Below, piece by piece: positions 33,541 to 42,042 of a stretch of DNA of 64,000 nt. The stretch covers positions 1 through 64,000 of the forward strand of contig JAIPDO010000014.1 in the NCBI GenBank assembly GCA_021737645.1, in the 5' to 3' direction. A program made the position numbers and the translations under genes. Numbering within the stretch: position 1 is the first letter of the stretch; every line of letters begins with the position of its first letter. The notes below the pieces were generated by a model. It made no database searches. It was not told where the DNA came from and saw only the letters and a list, made by a program, of their open reading frames with translations. The DNA comes from Desulfarculaceae bacterium. GTDB taxonomy: Bacteria > Desulfobacterota > Desulfarculia > Desulfarculales > Desulfarculaceae.

Positions 33541-33837
33541 ATGAGCAGCCTAGCCGAAAGCCAGCAACGAGCCGACGCCATCACCGAGATGGTCAAGGCC
33601 ATCGCCCACCCGGTGCGCCTGAGGATCATCTCCCTGCTGTGCCAGTCGGACCAGCGGGTGATCTTCATGGCCGAGCGCCTGGAAAGAACCCCGGCGGCCG
33701 TATCCCAACAGCTTCGCATCTTGCGCATGAGCGGGCTGGTGAGCACCGAACGCCGCGACGGCGAGGTGTACTACACCCTGGCCCGGCCTCAGTTGCGCCA
33801 ACTATTGGCCTGCCTGGACGGCTGTCAGGCCACCTGA
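33541..33837 (+). CDS. ArsR-family winged-helix regulator
   Basis: 98 residues with IAHPVRLRIISLL, AERLERTPAAVSQQLRILRMSGLV (recognition helix) and a wing RRDGEVYYTL. Cys34 in the second helix and Cys91/Cys95 in the C-terminal helix could form a dithiol or persulfide switch similar in idea to BigR/SqrR, although the first Cys is not at exactly the same place. It is the first gene of the sulfur-trafficking operon and may repress it. The start is the ATG at 33541, with AAGG upstream. Confidence 0.88.
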   Translation: MSSLAESQQRADAITEMVKAIAHPVRLRIISLLCQSDQRVIFMAERLERTPAAVSQQLRILRMSGLVSTERRDGEVYYTLARPQLRQLLACLDGCQAT

Positions 33838-33884
33838 CAAGGCCGGTCCCCAACCTTTTAGAATCAATCGCCCCTGGAGGAAAC

Positions 33885-34430
33885 ATGAACGCTGAGCCTG
33901 CACACAAACTGGAAGAAACGGCCCCCGCCCCCAAACCGGCAGGCGTGGCCTTGGAAAACAAGCTGTCCATGGTGGTCTTCTCCGGCGACCTGGACAAGCT
34001 TCTGGCCGCCATGATAATCGCCACCGGCGCCGCGGCCATGGGTATGAAGGTCGTTATGTTCTTCACCTTCTGGGGCACCGCCGCCTTGCGCGACGCCAAG
34101 AAGAAGGTGGACGGCAAGGACTTCATGTCCAAGATGTTCGGCTGGATGCTGCCCAAGGGCCGTAACGCCCTGAAGCTGAGCCAGATGCACATGGGCGGCA
34201 TGGGCACCGCCATGCTCAAAAGCCTCATGAAAAAGAAGAACGCCCCCACTCTGGACCAGCTTTTCGACATAGCGGCCCAACTGGGGGTGGAGATCAAGGT
34301 ATGCGAGATGTCCATGGACCTCATGGGCTTCAAGCATGAAGAGATCATCGACTATCCCAACATCGACTATGTGGGCGTGGCCACCTTCCTGGCCAACTCC
34401 GGCAAGTCCTCCAACCAGCTTTTCATCTAA
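33885..34430 (+). CDS. DsrE-family (DsrE2-type) sulfur-relay protein
   Basis: 181 residues. After a Pro/Ala-rich leader (about 1-22) comes a DsrE/F-like fold: KLSMVVFSGDLDKLLAAMIIATGAAAMGM, then hydrophobic VVMFFTFWGTAALR, and a single conserved Cys in KVCEMSMDLMGF (about residue 138). DsrE2 proteins transfer sulfane sulfur with TusA. An excellent GGAGG Shine-Dalgarno precedes ATG 33885. The next gene is tusA, which supports a sulfur-carrier pair. Confidence 0.88.
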   Translation: MNAEPAHKLEETAPAPKPAGVALENKLSMVVFSGDLDKLLAAMIIATGAAAMGMKVVMFFTFWGTAALRDAKKKVDGKDFMSKMFGWMLPKGRNALKLSQMHMGGMGTAMLKSLMKKKNAPTLDQLFDIAAQLGVEIKVCEMSMDLMGFKHEEIIDYPNIDYVGVATFLANSGKSSNQLFI

Positions 34431-34483
34431 ACCGTAGAAATAAACGCCTCAACTTCACGGCAAAGCCACAAGGAGAAAGAAAG

Positions 34484-34723
34484 ATGTCCGATATCAACGC
34501 CGCCAAGGTTCTGGATCTCAAAGGTCTGCCCTGCCCCATGCCCGTGGTCAAGATGAGCCAGGAAATCGGCTCGGTGAACGTGGGTGACGTCATCGAAGTC
34601 CACACCACCGATCCCGGCTCCCTCTCTGACTTCCCTGCCTGGGCCGAAACCTCGGGCAACGAGGTGCTGGACACCGAGCAGGGTGGCGAGTTCATCAAGA
34701 TCTTCGTCAAGCGCAACAGCTAG
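34484..34723 (+). CDS. TusA-family sulfur carrier protein
   Basis: 79 residues, the normal TusA size, with the signature LKGLPCPMPVVKM in which Cys17 carries persulfide sulfur. AAGGAG precedes the ATG. It lies between the DsrE-like gene and the DsrM-like membrane subunit. In sulfur oxidisers TusA and DsrE2 pass sulfur toward Dsr or sHdr systems; here the partner appears to be the DsrM/DsrK-like complex downstream. Confidence 0.93.
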   Translation: MSDINAAKVLDLKGLPCPMPVVKMSQEIGSVNVGDVIEVHTTDPGSLSDFPAWAETSGNEVLDTEQGGEFIKIFVKRNS

Positions 34724-34741
34724 GCTCGGGACGCGAAGAGC

Positions 34742-35455
34742 ATGGTCAACCAGATCTTCTATGTAATCACCGTGCCCATGGTATATGTGGCCGTGGCCTG
34801 GTGCCTCGTGGGGATCGCGGTGAAGGTGGCGCGGGTGGCCAAGGCCCCCGCCCACCCCTTCACCCTCAAGGTGTTCCCGGACAAGGACCACCCGGTGCCC
34901 AGCGCCGTGTGGGGAGCCCTGAGCATGCCCACGGTGCGCCGTTACAACCCTACCTTCTGGGTCTTCCTTATCCTGTTCCATCTGGGCGTGGCCGTGCTCA
35001 TCCTGGCCCACCTTGACCTCATGCCCTGGTTCAACATCTACCCCGCCGACTCGCCGCACATGATCGGCAACGGCGCGGTGGGAGTGGTGGTCACCGCGGC
35101 CATCCTCTATTTCCTGCTGCGCCGCTTCGCCTCACCCCTGCGCGAGATCTCGGTGCCGGCCGACTATTTGCTGCTGTTCCTGTTGTTTTGCGTGGCCATG
35201 TCCGGCGACATCATCTCCTGGGCCAACTCCTGGAGCGAGAACGGCTTCATGCTGACCAAGCAGGACTTCGGCGGCTACCTGAACGGCCTGTTCCACTTCT
35301 CCTGGGCCGACCCGGCGGAGACCATCGATGGCGGCCACTACGTGGTTCTGGTGACTCACGTTTTCCTGGCCAACCTTTTCTTAATGGTGCTGCCCTTCAG
35401 CAAAATAATGCACACCTTCTTCGCCATCCCGCTGAACAAGCTGAGGAGGGGCTAA
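34742..35455 (+). CDS. DsrM/NarI-like cytochrome b membrane subunit
   Basis: 237 residues with about five to six membrane helices. It resembles the gamma subunit of nitrate reductase and DsrM: FWVFLILFHLGVAVLILAHL with candidate heme-ligand His residues, and VVLVTHVFLANLFLMVLPFSKIMHTFF near the C-terminus. It should carry b-type haem and connect the quinone pool with the cytoplasmic iron-sulfur partner encoded next. It starts 18 nt after tusA and ends 5 nt before the DsrK-like gene. Confidence 0.87.
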   Translation: MVNQIFYVITVPMVYVAVAWCLVGIAVKVARVAKAPAHPFTLKVFPDKDHPVPSAVWGALSMPTVRRYNPTFWVFLILFHLGVAVLILAHLDLMPWFNIYPADSPHMIGNGAVGVVVTAAILYFLLRRFASPLREISVPADYLLLFLLFCVAMSGDIISWANSWSENGFMLTKQDFGGYLNGLFHFSWADPAETIDGGHYVVLVTHVFLANLFLMVLPFSKIMHTFFAIPLNKLRRG

Positions 35456-35460
35456 CCACC

Positions 35461-36708
35461 ATGGATGCCAAGCTGAAACAAGAGCTTATCCAGACCTTTT
35501 CCGAGCGCCTGAGCCAGGCGGCCAAGATGTACCTGGAAAACTGCTCCCGTTGCGGGCTGTGCATCGAGGCCTGCCACGCCTACGCCTCCTCGCCCGAGAC
35601 GCGCTACACCGCCGTGGGCCGCGCCCAGAACATCAGGCGCATCTACGAGGAGTACTTCAAGAAGGGCAAAATCGCCAAAAAACTCAACGAGGCGGTGGAG
35701 CTAAGCGACCACTGGATGGAAAAGGTCTACGAGACCGCCTACACCTGCACCGGCTGCCGCCGCTGCATGACCTACTGCCCCTTTGGCATCGACACCGGCG
35801 TGATCCAGGGCATCGCCAAGATGCTTCTTATCACCGCGGACCAGGAGCCCAAGACCCTGACCATGCTGGCGGACATGTCCATAGCCAAGGGCAAGACCAT
35901 CGAGAAGACCAAGGAAAACTTCGCCACCGCGGCCAAGAACCTGGAAAAAGAAGTGCTGGAGCGTTGGCGCTCCGAGGGCGGCGCGGAGGTGGTGCCCCTG
36001 GATGTGCAGGACGCCGACGTGCTCTACGTGGCCCTGGCCGGCAAGCACTCCATCATCCCGGCGGCGGCCATCATGAACGCAGCCGGGGAGAAATGGTCGC
36101 TCAGCTACTTCGAGGCGGTGAACTTCGGGGCCTTCGTAGGCAACCCGGCCAAGACCAAGGAGATCGCCGGGCGCATCGTCGAGGAGGCCAAGCGCCTGAA
36201 CATCAAGGAAGTGGTGATCTGCGAATGCGGCACCGCCTACCGGGTGATGAAGCACATGAGCGGCGAAAAGCCCTTCAAGGTCATCACCTTCGCCGAGCTA
36301 ATCGCCCGCTACGTGGAACAGGGGCGCATCAAGCTGGACAAGAGCAAGCTGCCCGGCAAGGTTACCTATCACGACCCCTGCCAGATCGCCCGCCAGGGGG
36401 GCATCTACGAACAGCCCCGCTACGTGCTGAACCAGCTCACCGACAACTTCGTGGAGATGACCCCCAACCGCCAGGCCAACTGGTGCTGCGGCGGGGGAGG
36501 CGGCCTGGTGGCCATGGGAGAGAAGGACTTCCGCATGAAATCGGCCAAGGTCAAGGCCGATCAGGTGAAGGCCACCGGGGCGGAGGTGCTGTGCACTGCA
36601 TGCGAAAACTGCCATACGCAGCTTTCCGACCTGAACGAACACTACGGCCTGGGAGTCAAGGTGGAGTACCTCTCCGACCTCACCGCCAAGGCCCTGGTGC
36701 AAGACTAG
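35461..36708 (+). CDS. DsrK/HdrD-like iron-sulfur protein
   Basis: 415 residues. Two N-terminal [4Fe-4S] motifs are CSRCGLCIEACH (about 28-39) and CTGCRRCMTYCP (about 97-108). The C-terminal part has the Cys-rich CCG-type set: DPCQIARQGG, WCCGGGGG and CTACENCH, the ligand set of the noncubane cluster in HdrB/HdrD/DsrK that reduces disulfides. With the preceding cytochrome b it forms a DsrMK-like unit. As no dsrC, dsrJ, dsrO or dsrP is present, the disulfide or persulfide substrate may be carried on TusA or DsrE. The ATG at 35461 is supported by the preceding GAGGAGGGG. Confidence 0.91.
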   Translation: MDAKLKQELIQTFSERLSQAAKMYLENCSRCGLCIEACHAYASSPETRYTAVGRAQNIRRIYEEYFKKGKIAKKLNEAVELSDHWMEKVYETAYTCTGCRRCMTYCPFGIDTGVIQGIAKMLLITADQEPKTLTMLADMSIAKGKTIEKTKENFATAAKNLEKEVLERWRSEGGAEVVPLDVQDADVLYVALAGKHSIIPAAAIMNAAGEKWSLSYFEAVNFGAFVGNPAKTKEIAGRIVEEAKRLNIKEVVICECGTAYRVMKHMSGEKPFKVITFAELIARYVEQGRIKLDKSKLPGKVTYHDPCQIARQGGIYEQPRYVLNQLTDNFVEMTPNRQANWCCGGGGGLVAMGEKDFRMKSAKVKADQVKATGAEVLCTACENCHTQLSDLNEHYGLGVKVEYLSDLTAKALVQD

Positions 36709-37457
36709 GGCAGGGGAGCCCGGTTGTTCAGGGGGGCTCCCTGGCCGTTGGCCGTTATTGGCGCGGACGAGGGCAATACATCACGCAGGGCGAGGCCCAG
36801 GGCGTCGAACCGCCCGAGATCGAAACGGCAGAGGTGTCGTTTGATGGCCCTGGCCTCTTCCTGCGGGACCCTGGCCAAATGCTCGGCCACGCTGGCGCCC
36901 TCGGCAAGGTTGAGCGAGGTGATATGGCACAGCGCCCCGGCCACGCGGTCCAGGCGCAGTTGGAAATCTCGGCAGGTTTTAGGGGGGCGATGAGGCCACC
37001 TGCTCAGGTCGCCCAACAGCAAAGGCAGCAGCGGTTCAACCTCGATGACCAGCATGGTCTGGCTCTTGAGCCAGAGCGGCAGATTCGCGCCGGCCGGGGC
37101 CAGGCCTCGCACCTGCTCGGTCAGGGCTTCATGACGAACCAGGCGCAAGGGGACCGGCCGGTCGCGCACATATAGCGTCTTGCGCGGCGGGTTGAGCAAC
37201 AAGTCGCCCACGGCCTGAAACTCACCGGCATCGGCCAGGCAACCGGCCCACCACAGGGCCAGCTCGCTCAGGCGCGCCAGGGTTAGCCAAAAGGATTGGC
37301 CTTTGGGGCCCGCATGTTCATGGAGCTGATCGCGCAGGCGGGTCAGGCGCTCCTCGTCGGTCCAACCGGACGAGGCCTGCCGCTGCATCTCTTGATTGAT
37401 TAGCTGAAGGCGCTGGGCGTTGGGTGCTCCAACCTTATAACAATGCTTGCTTGTCAA
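36705..37457 (-). CDS. Hypothetical protein, about 227-250 aa
   Basis: Not recognised. The sequence looks like a real cytoplasmic protein (LWWAGCLADAGEFQAVGDLLL, LVIEVEPLLPLLLGDLSRW, HLCRFDLGRFDALGLAL), rich in Leu and Arg, without membrane segments or motifs. It converges on the DsrK-like gene and overlaps its end by 4 nt. The TTG at 37457 lies within a TTGACA box and is doubtful. ATG 37388 gives 227 residues but has only a weak Shine-Dalgarno. The upstream gap to 37751 is AT-rich near the start and contains a perfect 12-bp palindrome. Confidence 0.55.
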   Translation of the reverse strand: MTSKHCYKVGAPNAQRLQLINQEMQRQASSGWTDEERLTRLRDQLHEHAGPKGQSFWLTLARLSELALWWAGCLADAGEFQAVGDLLLNPPRKTLYVRDRPVPLRLVRHEALTEQVRGLAPAGANLPLWLKSQTMLVIEVEPLLPLLLGDLSRWPHRPPKTCRDFQLRLDRVAGALCHITSLNLAEGASVAEHLARVPQEEARAIKRHLCRFDLGRFDALGLALRDVLPSSAPITANGQGAPLNNRAPLP

Positions 37458-37503
37458 ATTTTGTGCTTTCGATAAATAAACAACAATTGAATAGTAAATG
37501 ATA

Positions 37504-37515
37504 TGACATATGTCA
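37504..37515. promoter_or_regulatory. Perfect palindrome TGACATATGTCA
   Basis: A 12-bp perfect palindrome in the AT-rich region upstream of the hypothetical minus-strand gene, about 50-115 bp before its possible starts. Operator-like, but no regulator can be assigned. Confidence 0.35.
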
Positions 37516-37710
37516 CGAGTGGCATATTTGCAGAAGTGGAAGGCCTTGTCAATATTCCGATGGCCTTCCTCACGACGATTTATTTGTACGAATTATTTTG
37601 AGAAGATACGCGCCAGGACCTTGGCGCTAGACAGCCCCCCCCGGGCCGGGGCGCTTCGCTCTTTAGGGGGCGCCTCGGCCCACCTCCTTGGCCAACAGCC
37701 GCCGTCATAC

Positions 37711-37741
37711 GCCCTCCCATCCCGTCGTGGGGTGGGAGGGC
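37711..37741 (-). terminator. Strong hairpin after the crotonase gene
   Basis: GCCCTCCCATCCC and GGGGTGGGAGGGC form a 13-position stem with one wobble pair around a 5-nt loop, 10 nt beyond the crotonase stop. No T-run follows on the minus strand, so termination efficiency is uncertain. Confidence 0.5.
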
Positions 37742-37751
37742 TTTCGCTGGC

Positions 37752-38528
37752 TCAGTCCTCCCAGATCGGCTTGCGCTTTTCAAAGAACGCGGTGCGGCCT
37801 TCCTTGGAGTCGGTGGTTTCGCTGACCATAACGACCATGTTTCTCAAGTAGGAGATGGCCTTGGAGTATTCCAGGTCGCCGATGTGGTTGAAGGCCTCCA
37901 GGCCCAGGCTCATGATCGACCGGCTCAGGCCCTTTAACTGGTTGGCCACTTGCAGCACTTCGTCGCGCAGCTCGTTGCGCGAGGTCACCTTGTTGATCAT
38001 GCCGATGCGTAGCGCCTCCCGGGCGTCGATCTGCTCACCGGTGCAGATAAGCTCCAGGCCCTTTTTGCGGCCCACGGTGCGGAACAGGATGGCCATGACC
38101 ATCATGGGCCAAACCCCGACCTTGATCTCCGGAACCCCGAAGACCGAGTCATAGGTGGCTATGCTGATGTGGGGTAGCATGGCCAGGCCGCAACCTCCGG
38201 CCAGAGCGTAGCCGCTGATCATGGCTATGGACGGCGTGGTTATGCGGTTGAACACCAGGCAAAGGTCGGCATAGCCCTGTAGGTTGTTTTTACCGGCCAG
38301 CACCGAATCGGAGGCAAAATCGCCGATGTCCCCTCCGGCGCAAAAGGCCTTGCCTCCCTCGCCGCTGATGACGATCACCTTTACCCCGTGGTCTTTGTCG
38401 GCCCGCTCAACCGCTTGGGCCAATTCTCTCATGGAAGCAAAATCGAGCCGGTTCATCTTCTCCGGCTGGTTTATGGATATCCAGGCGATCTGGTCTTCCA
38501 CACGGTACAGAATCGGTGTGCCGTCCAT
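37752..38528 (-). CDS. Enoyl-CoA hydratase/isomerase (crotonase) family protein
   Basis: 258 residues with the crotonase fold: NRLDFASMRELAQAV, ISGEGGKAFCAGGDIGDF (oxyanion hole), ISGYALAGGCGLAM and FGVPEIKVGVWPMM. By alignment to rat enoyl-CoA hydratase, the first catalytic Glu (Glu144, in GGCE) is Gly, whereas the second (Glu164, in PE) is kept. A classical hydratase is therefore less likely, and an isomerase-like or other crotonase reaction is favoured. ATG 38528 has AAGGGAAG upstream and is preferred over 38549. The gene stands alone between strong hairpin and spacer; substrate unknown. Confidence 0.88.
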   Translation of the reverse strand: MDGTPILYRVEDQIAWISINQPEKMNRLDFASMRELAQAVERADKDHGVKVIVISGEGGKAFCAGGDIGDFASDSVLAGKNNLQGYADLCLVFNRITTPSIAMISGYALAGGCGLAMLPHISIATYDSVFGVPEIKVGVWPMMVMAILFRTVGRKKGLELICTGEQIDAREALRIGMINKVTSRNELRDEVLQVANQLKGLSRSIMSLGLEAFNHIGDLEYSKAISYLRNMVVMVSETTDSKEGRTAFFEKRKPIWED

Positions 38529-38717
38529 GCTGAACTTCCCTTCTTGCATGTTCTCGGAAGCGGGCCGCGCTTCAAAATAAAGGACTAAAATATACTGGTA
38601 TAGCGCCCATTGTTCAAAACAACCCAGAGGCCCTGGGCATGGGCCGCCGAGGGGGGCGCTTCCTGCGAAGTGCTCGAGGAAAAGCTGGGATATGCACCAT
38701 CAAGGCGTGGCGAGAGC

Positions 38718-39848
38718 CTAGTCCTCGCACACGCCCATGAGCTCGTCTATGAGCCCTTTACTCGGTTCGGGTCCGGCCAACACAGGCTCCACCTGGGGGA
38801 CGCCGCCCATCACCTGGAAGGCCCGGGCTAAAATCCTGTCCTGGTGCACTGAGGTCAGGTCGCGGCGCGTGAGGGCCTGGGCCGTCAGCGCCGCCCCCAA
38901 CCCGCCCAGCATGCCGGCCACCATGTGGTTGGCCAGATTGGCCACCGGTTGGCTGCTGTTGGGATCGTTGAACATGCCCAGTTGGCTCCCAGACAGCCCC
39001 CGGCGATTGAGGATAAGCCAAGCCAGGGACATGAGGTCGTGGGCCACCACCGAAGTGGAGGCCATTACCAGGCCCACCTCCGGCGACAGCACCTGGCCCT
39101 TGTCCGGCCCATAGGTGGCCAAAATCTTGTCCGCCGCGCTAACCACCAAACGCTGCTTGGCGAGCAGAGTGCTTACCGTGTTGGCCTCGGCGGTCATTTC
39201 CTGGATATGCGCTCCCTGGTGGTGGTATTGCCCGCGAGTGTCAAAGCGCATGTAGCCCACCACCGCCTTGAGGCCCAGGGTGCTGCCCAACAAGGCGTGG
39301 CGGCTGCAACGGGGCATGAGCACGATGTGGTCCACCTGGCGCAACACCAGGGGCAGCATCAGGCCGCCCTTCCAGTGGGAGTCTGGCGCGGGATGGTCCT
39401 CAAAAAAAGCATCCCAACCGGCCTCTTCAAAGAAATGCAGTTCCGCTCCTGCTTGTTCGGCGGCCTGGGCCATACCGGTGGCCACGGCCAGACGGCGGGT
39501 GCTGCCTTTTACCCCGTTCGGGCGCTGCTTGACGTGCCCGATACCGCCCATATCGCCCACCAGAACCCGGCCCGCCCCCTTTTGTTTGAGTAGGCCCACC
39601 ATGGCCGCCACGGCGGGCGGGCTGGTGGTGGCGGGGTAGGGGTTTCCCGAATTGATCACCGGTTTGATGAACACCGAGTCTCCGGGGGCCAGCCAGGCGA
39701 AATCGTCGGCCGCTTCCGCCGCCCGCCGTGTGGCTGCCTGCACCTCTGACGGCGAGGCGTCTCGCTCCACCTGGGCAAAACTCACCACCGCCTTGGGGTT
39801 ATTTGCGGTTGAGGGCAATTGGTTGCCTCCAGGCGTTGCGGCATTCAC
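38718..39848 (-). CDS. DUF362 domain-containing protein
   Basis: 376 residues of the DUF362 family: DSVFIKPVINSGNPYPATTSPPAVAAMVGLLKQ, VLVGDMGGIG, RQVDHIVLMPRCSRHALLGSTLGLKAVVGYM. Some family members carry an extra ferredoxin domain; this one does not. There is no signal peptide. The biochemical role of the family is not established. It is monocistronic and divergent from the ABC-F gene. Confidence 0.85.
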   Translation of the reverse strand: MNAATPGGNQLPSTANNPKAVVSFAQVERDASPSEVQAATRRAAEAADDFAWLAPGDSVFIKPVINSGNPYPATTSPPAVAAMVGLLKQKGAGRVLVGDMGGIGHVKQRPNGVKGSTRRLAVATGMAQAAEQAGAELHFFEEAGWDAFFEDHPAPDSHWKGGLMLPLVLRQVDHIVLMPRCSRHALLGSTLGLKAVVGYMRFDTRGQYHHQGAHIQEMTAEANTVSTLLAKQRLVVSAADKILATYGPDKGQVLSPEVGLVMASTSVVAHDLMSLAWLILNRRGLSGSQLGMFNDPNSSQPVANLANHMVAGMLGGLGAALTAQALTRRDLTSVHQDRILARAFQVMGGVPQVEPVLAGPEPSKGLIDELMGVCED

Positions 39849-40047
39849 AGATAGGCGGCGGATGGAGCCGCCATGGGTGCTAGATTAAATTCTAGCATAA
39901 GCCTGGTGAATTAAAATCGCGCATGGCTTTTCGCTACAATCGTCAAAGCGAACCCACGCCGATCATGAACAATCGCGCCAAGCAGGGTATGATTCCCCCA
40001 CCTTATTAACCGGCGAATAAAGACAGCCAACCCGGCGGAGCGCATCC

Positions 40048-41904
40048 TTGGCCCTTATCAATCTATTCGACGTCAGCCTGGCTTTTGGCGGCCCCAACCT
40101 ACTGGATCGGATCGGCTTCCGGGTGCAACCCGGCGAGCGGGTATGCCTTTTGGGCCGCAACGGGGCGGGCAAATCCAGCCTTCTCAAGGTATTGGCCGGC
40201 ACCATTCCGCCCGACTCGGGCGAGGTCAGCCGCGAGGTGGGCCTGGAAACCGGTTATTTGCCCCAAAACGTCCCCGGCGGCATGGAGGGCGAGGTTTACG
40301 AAGTGGCCGCCCAGGAGTTGGGCCCCATGGGCGATACCCTCATTGACTTGCGCCGGGGGCAGGGCGGGGCGCAAAGCGCCGAGCAAGGCAACGACCAGGA
40401 TTTGTGGCTGGCCGACCGCAGGTTGCGCACCGTGCTGACCCGCCTGGGCCTGGACCCTGGCTCGCGGGTGGAAACCCTCTCCGGCGGCCTAAAGCGCCGG
40501 GTGCTCTTGGCCAGGGCCTTGGCCATGAGCCCCCAATTATTGCTCCTGGACGAGCCCACCAACCATCTGGACATCAAAGCCATCGTGTGGCTGGAGGAGT
40601 TCCTGGCGAACTACCAGGGGGCCATGGTGTTCATCTCCCACGACCGGGCCTTTGCCCGCAACCTGGCCACCCGGGTGGTGGAATTGGACCGGGGAAGCAT
40701 CTACGACTGGAACTGCCCCTACGACGAGTTCCTGCGCCGCCGGGAAGAGGCGCTCAACATGGAGCAGGAACAGCGGGCCAAGTTCGACAAAATGATGACC
40801 CAAGAGGAGGCATGGCTGAATCGCGGCCTCAGGGCCCGGCGCACCCGCGACGAGGGCCGGGTGCGGCGGCTCATGCAGATGCGTGAGCAACGGGCCAAGC
40901 GCCGGGAGGTCCTGGGCTCGGCGAGGCTGCAAACCCAGCAGGCGGGGCTGTCGGGCAAGGTGGTGGCCGAGGTCAACGAGGTGGGCTTTGCCTATGACGA
41001 TGCCCATCCGCTGATCAAGCAGTTCAGCACCCTGATCCTCAGGGGAGACAAGATCGGCATCATGGGCCCCAACGGCTCGGGCAAGACCACCCTGCTCAAG
41101 ATCCTGCTGGGTGGGTTGGAGCCCCAGTCCGGTGATATCCGCCTGGGGGCCAACCTGGAGATAGCCTACTTCGACCAGATGCGCGAGGAGTTGGACTACG
41201 ACAAGACGGTGCAGGAGAACCTGGCCGAAGGTCAAGACACTCTGGTTATAGGCGGCCGCCAGCGTCACGTAATCAGCTACCTAAAGGATTTTCTCTTCAG
41301 CGCCGACCGGGTGCACAGCCCGGTGCGGGTGCTCTCCGGCGGGGAGCGCAACCGTCTGCTGTTGGCCAAGCTGTTCGCCAAACCGGCCAATCTCCTGGTG
41401 CTGGACGAGCCCACCAACGATCTGGACCGCGACACCCTGTTGTTGCTGGAAGACCTCCTGGTGGAGTTCGAGGGCACCGTGCTCCTGGTCAGCCACGATC
41501 GCCAGTTCCTCAACAACGTGGTGGCCGGCACCCTGGTCCTGGAAGGCGGGGGAGTGGTAGGCGAGTACGCGGGCGGCTATGACGACTGGCTGGCCCAGCG
41601 GGCTGGGGCGTCGCCATCAGAGCAGCCCAAGGCCCCCAAACCAGCCAAGGCCAAGAAGCGGCCTCCCCAGGACCGGCCCCGCAAACTGAGCTTCAACCAA
41701 AAGCGGGAGTTGGCCGGGTTGCCTCAACGCATTGAAGACCTGGAGCGGGAGCAGGCCGAACTGCACCAGCGGGTGTCCGACCCGGAGCTGTACGCCAAGG
41801 GAGGCAAAGAGGCGGCGGCCATCAGCGCCCGGCTGGAGGAACTGGAGCGGGAAATGGAAGAAGTCTTCTCCCGATGGGAAGAGCTGGAGGCGATAGAAGG
41901 GTAG
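40048..41904 (+). CDS. ABC-F family ATPase, Uup-like
   Basis: 618 residues with two ABC domains and no membrane part. The first has GRNGAGKSSLLK (about 36), LSGGLKRRVLLARAL and LLLLDEPTNHLD; the linker is rich in Glu and Arg (about 235-290); the second has GPNGSGKTTLLK (about 345), LSGGERNRLLLAKL and LLVLDEPTNDLD. A C-terminal coiled coil (about 545-615, LEREQAELHQRVSDPELYAKGG) is typical of Uup, which binds nucleic acid or ribosome. The start is TTG 40048 with GGAG upstream. It probably acts in translation or DNA stability. Confidence 0.92.
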   Translation: MALINLFDVSLAFGGPNLLDRIGFRVQPGERVCLLGRNGAGKSSLLKVLAGTIPPDSGEVSREVGLETGYLPQNVPGGMEGEVYEVAAQELGPMGDTLIDLRRGQGGAQSAEQGNDQDLWLADRRLRTVLTRLGLDPGSRVETLSGGLKRRVLLARALAMSPQLLLLDEPTNHLDIKAIVWLEEFLANYQGAMVFISHDRAFARNLATRVVELDRGSIYDWNCPYDEFLRRREEALNMEQEQRAKFDKMMTQEEAWLNRGLRARRTRDEGRVRRLMQMREQRAKRREVLGSARLQTQQAGLSGKVVAEVNEVGFAYDDAHPLIKQFSTLILRGDKIGIMGPNGSGKTTLLKILLGGLEPQSGDIRLGANLEIAYFDQMREELDYDKTVQENLAEGQDTLVIGGRQRHVISYLKDFLFSADRVHSPVRVLSGGERNRLLLAKLFAKPANLLVLDEPTNDLDRDTLLLLEDLLVEFEGTVLLVSHDRQFLNNVVAGTLVLEGGGVVGEYAGGYDDWLAQRAGASPSEQPKAPKPAKAKKRPPQDRPRKLSFNQKRELAGLPQRIEDLEREQAELHQRVSDPELYAKGGKEAAAISARLEELEREMEEVFSRWEELEAIEG

Positions 41905-41909
41905 AACCC

Positions 41910-41945
41910 GCCCAGCAAAAGCCGGTTTGCCGGGCCTCCTTTTCC
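41910..41945 (+). terminator. Terminator of the ABC-F gene
   Basis: GCCCAGCAAA and TTTGCCGGGC form a 10-position stem with one mismatch around a 6-nt loop, followed by CTCCTTTTCC, beginning 6 nt after the stop. Confidence 0.65.
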
Positions 41946-42042
41946 AACCCGCAGCGACCCTACCGCTCTTGCCATATCTCATTTCAGACGATGCTATAAT
42001 ATCTGCCGACACTCCCAAGCACCGAGCCGCAACCCGGCGATT

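Noticed and set aside
35550-37175. A 541-codon plus-strand frame over the DsrK-like gene
   Set aside because: It is out of frame with the motif-rich DsrK-like protein; its product is Arg/Gly/His-rich without any domain.
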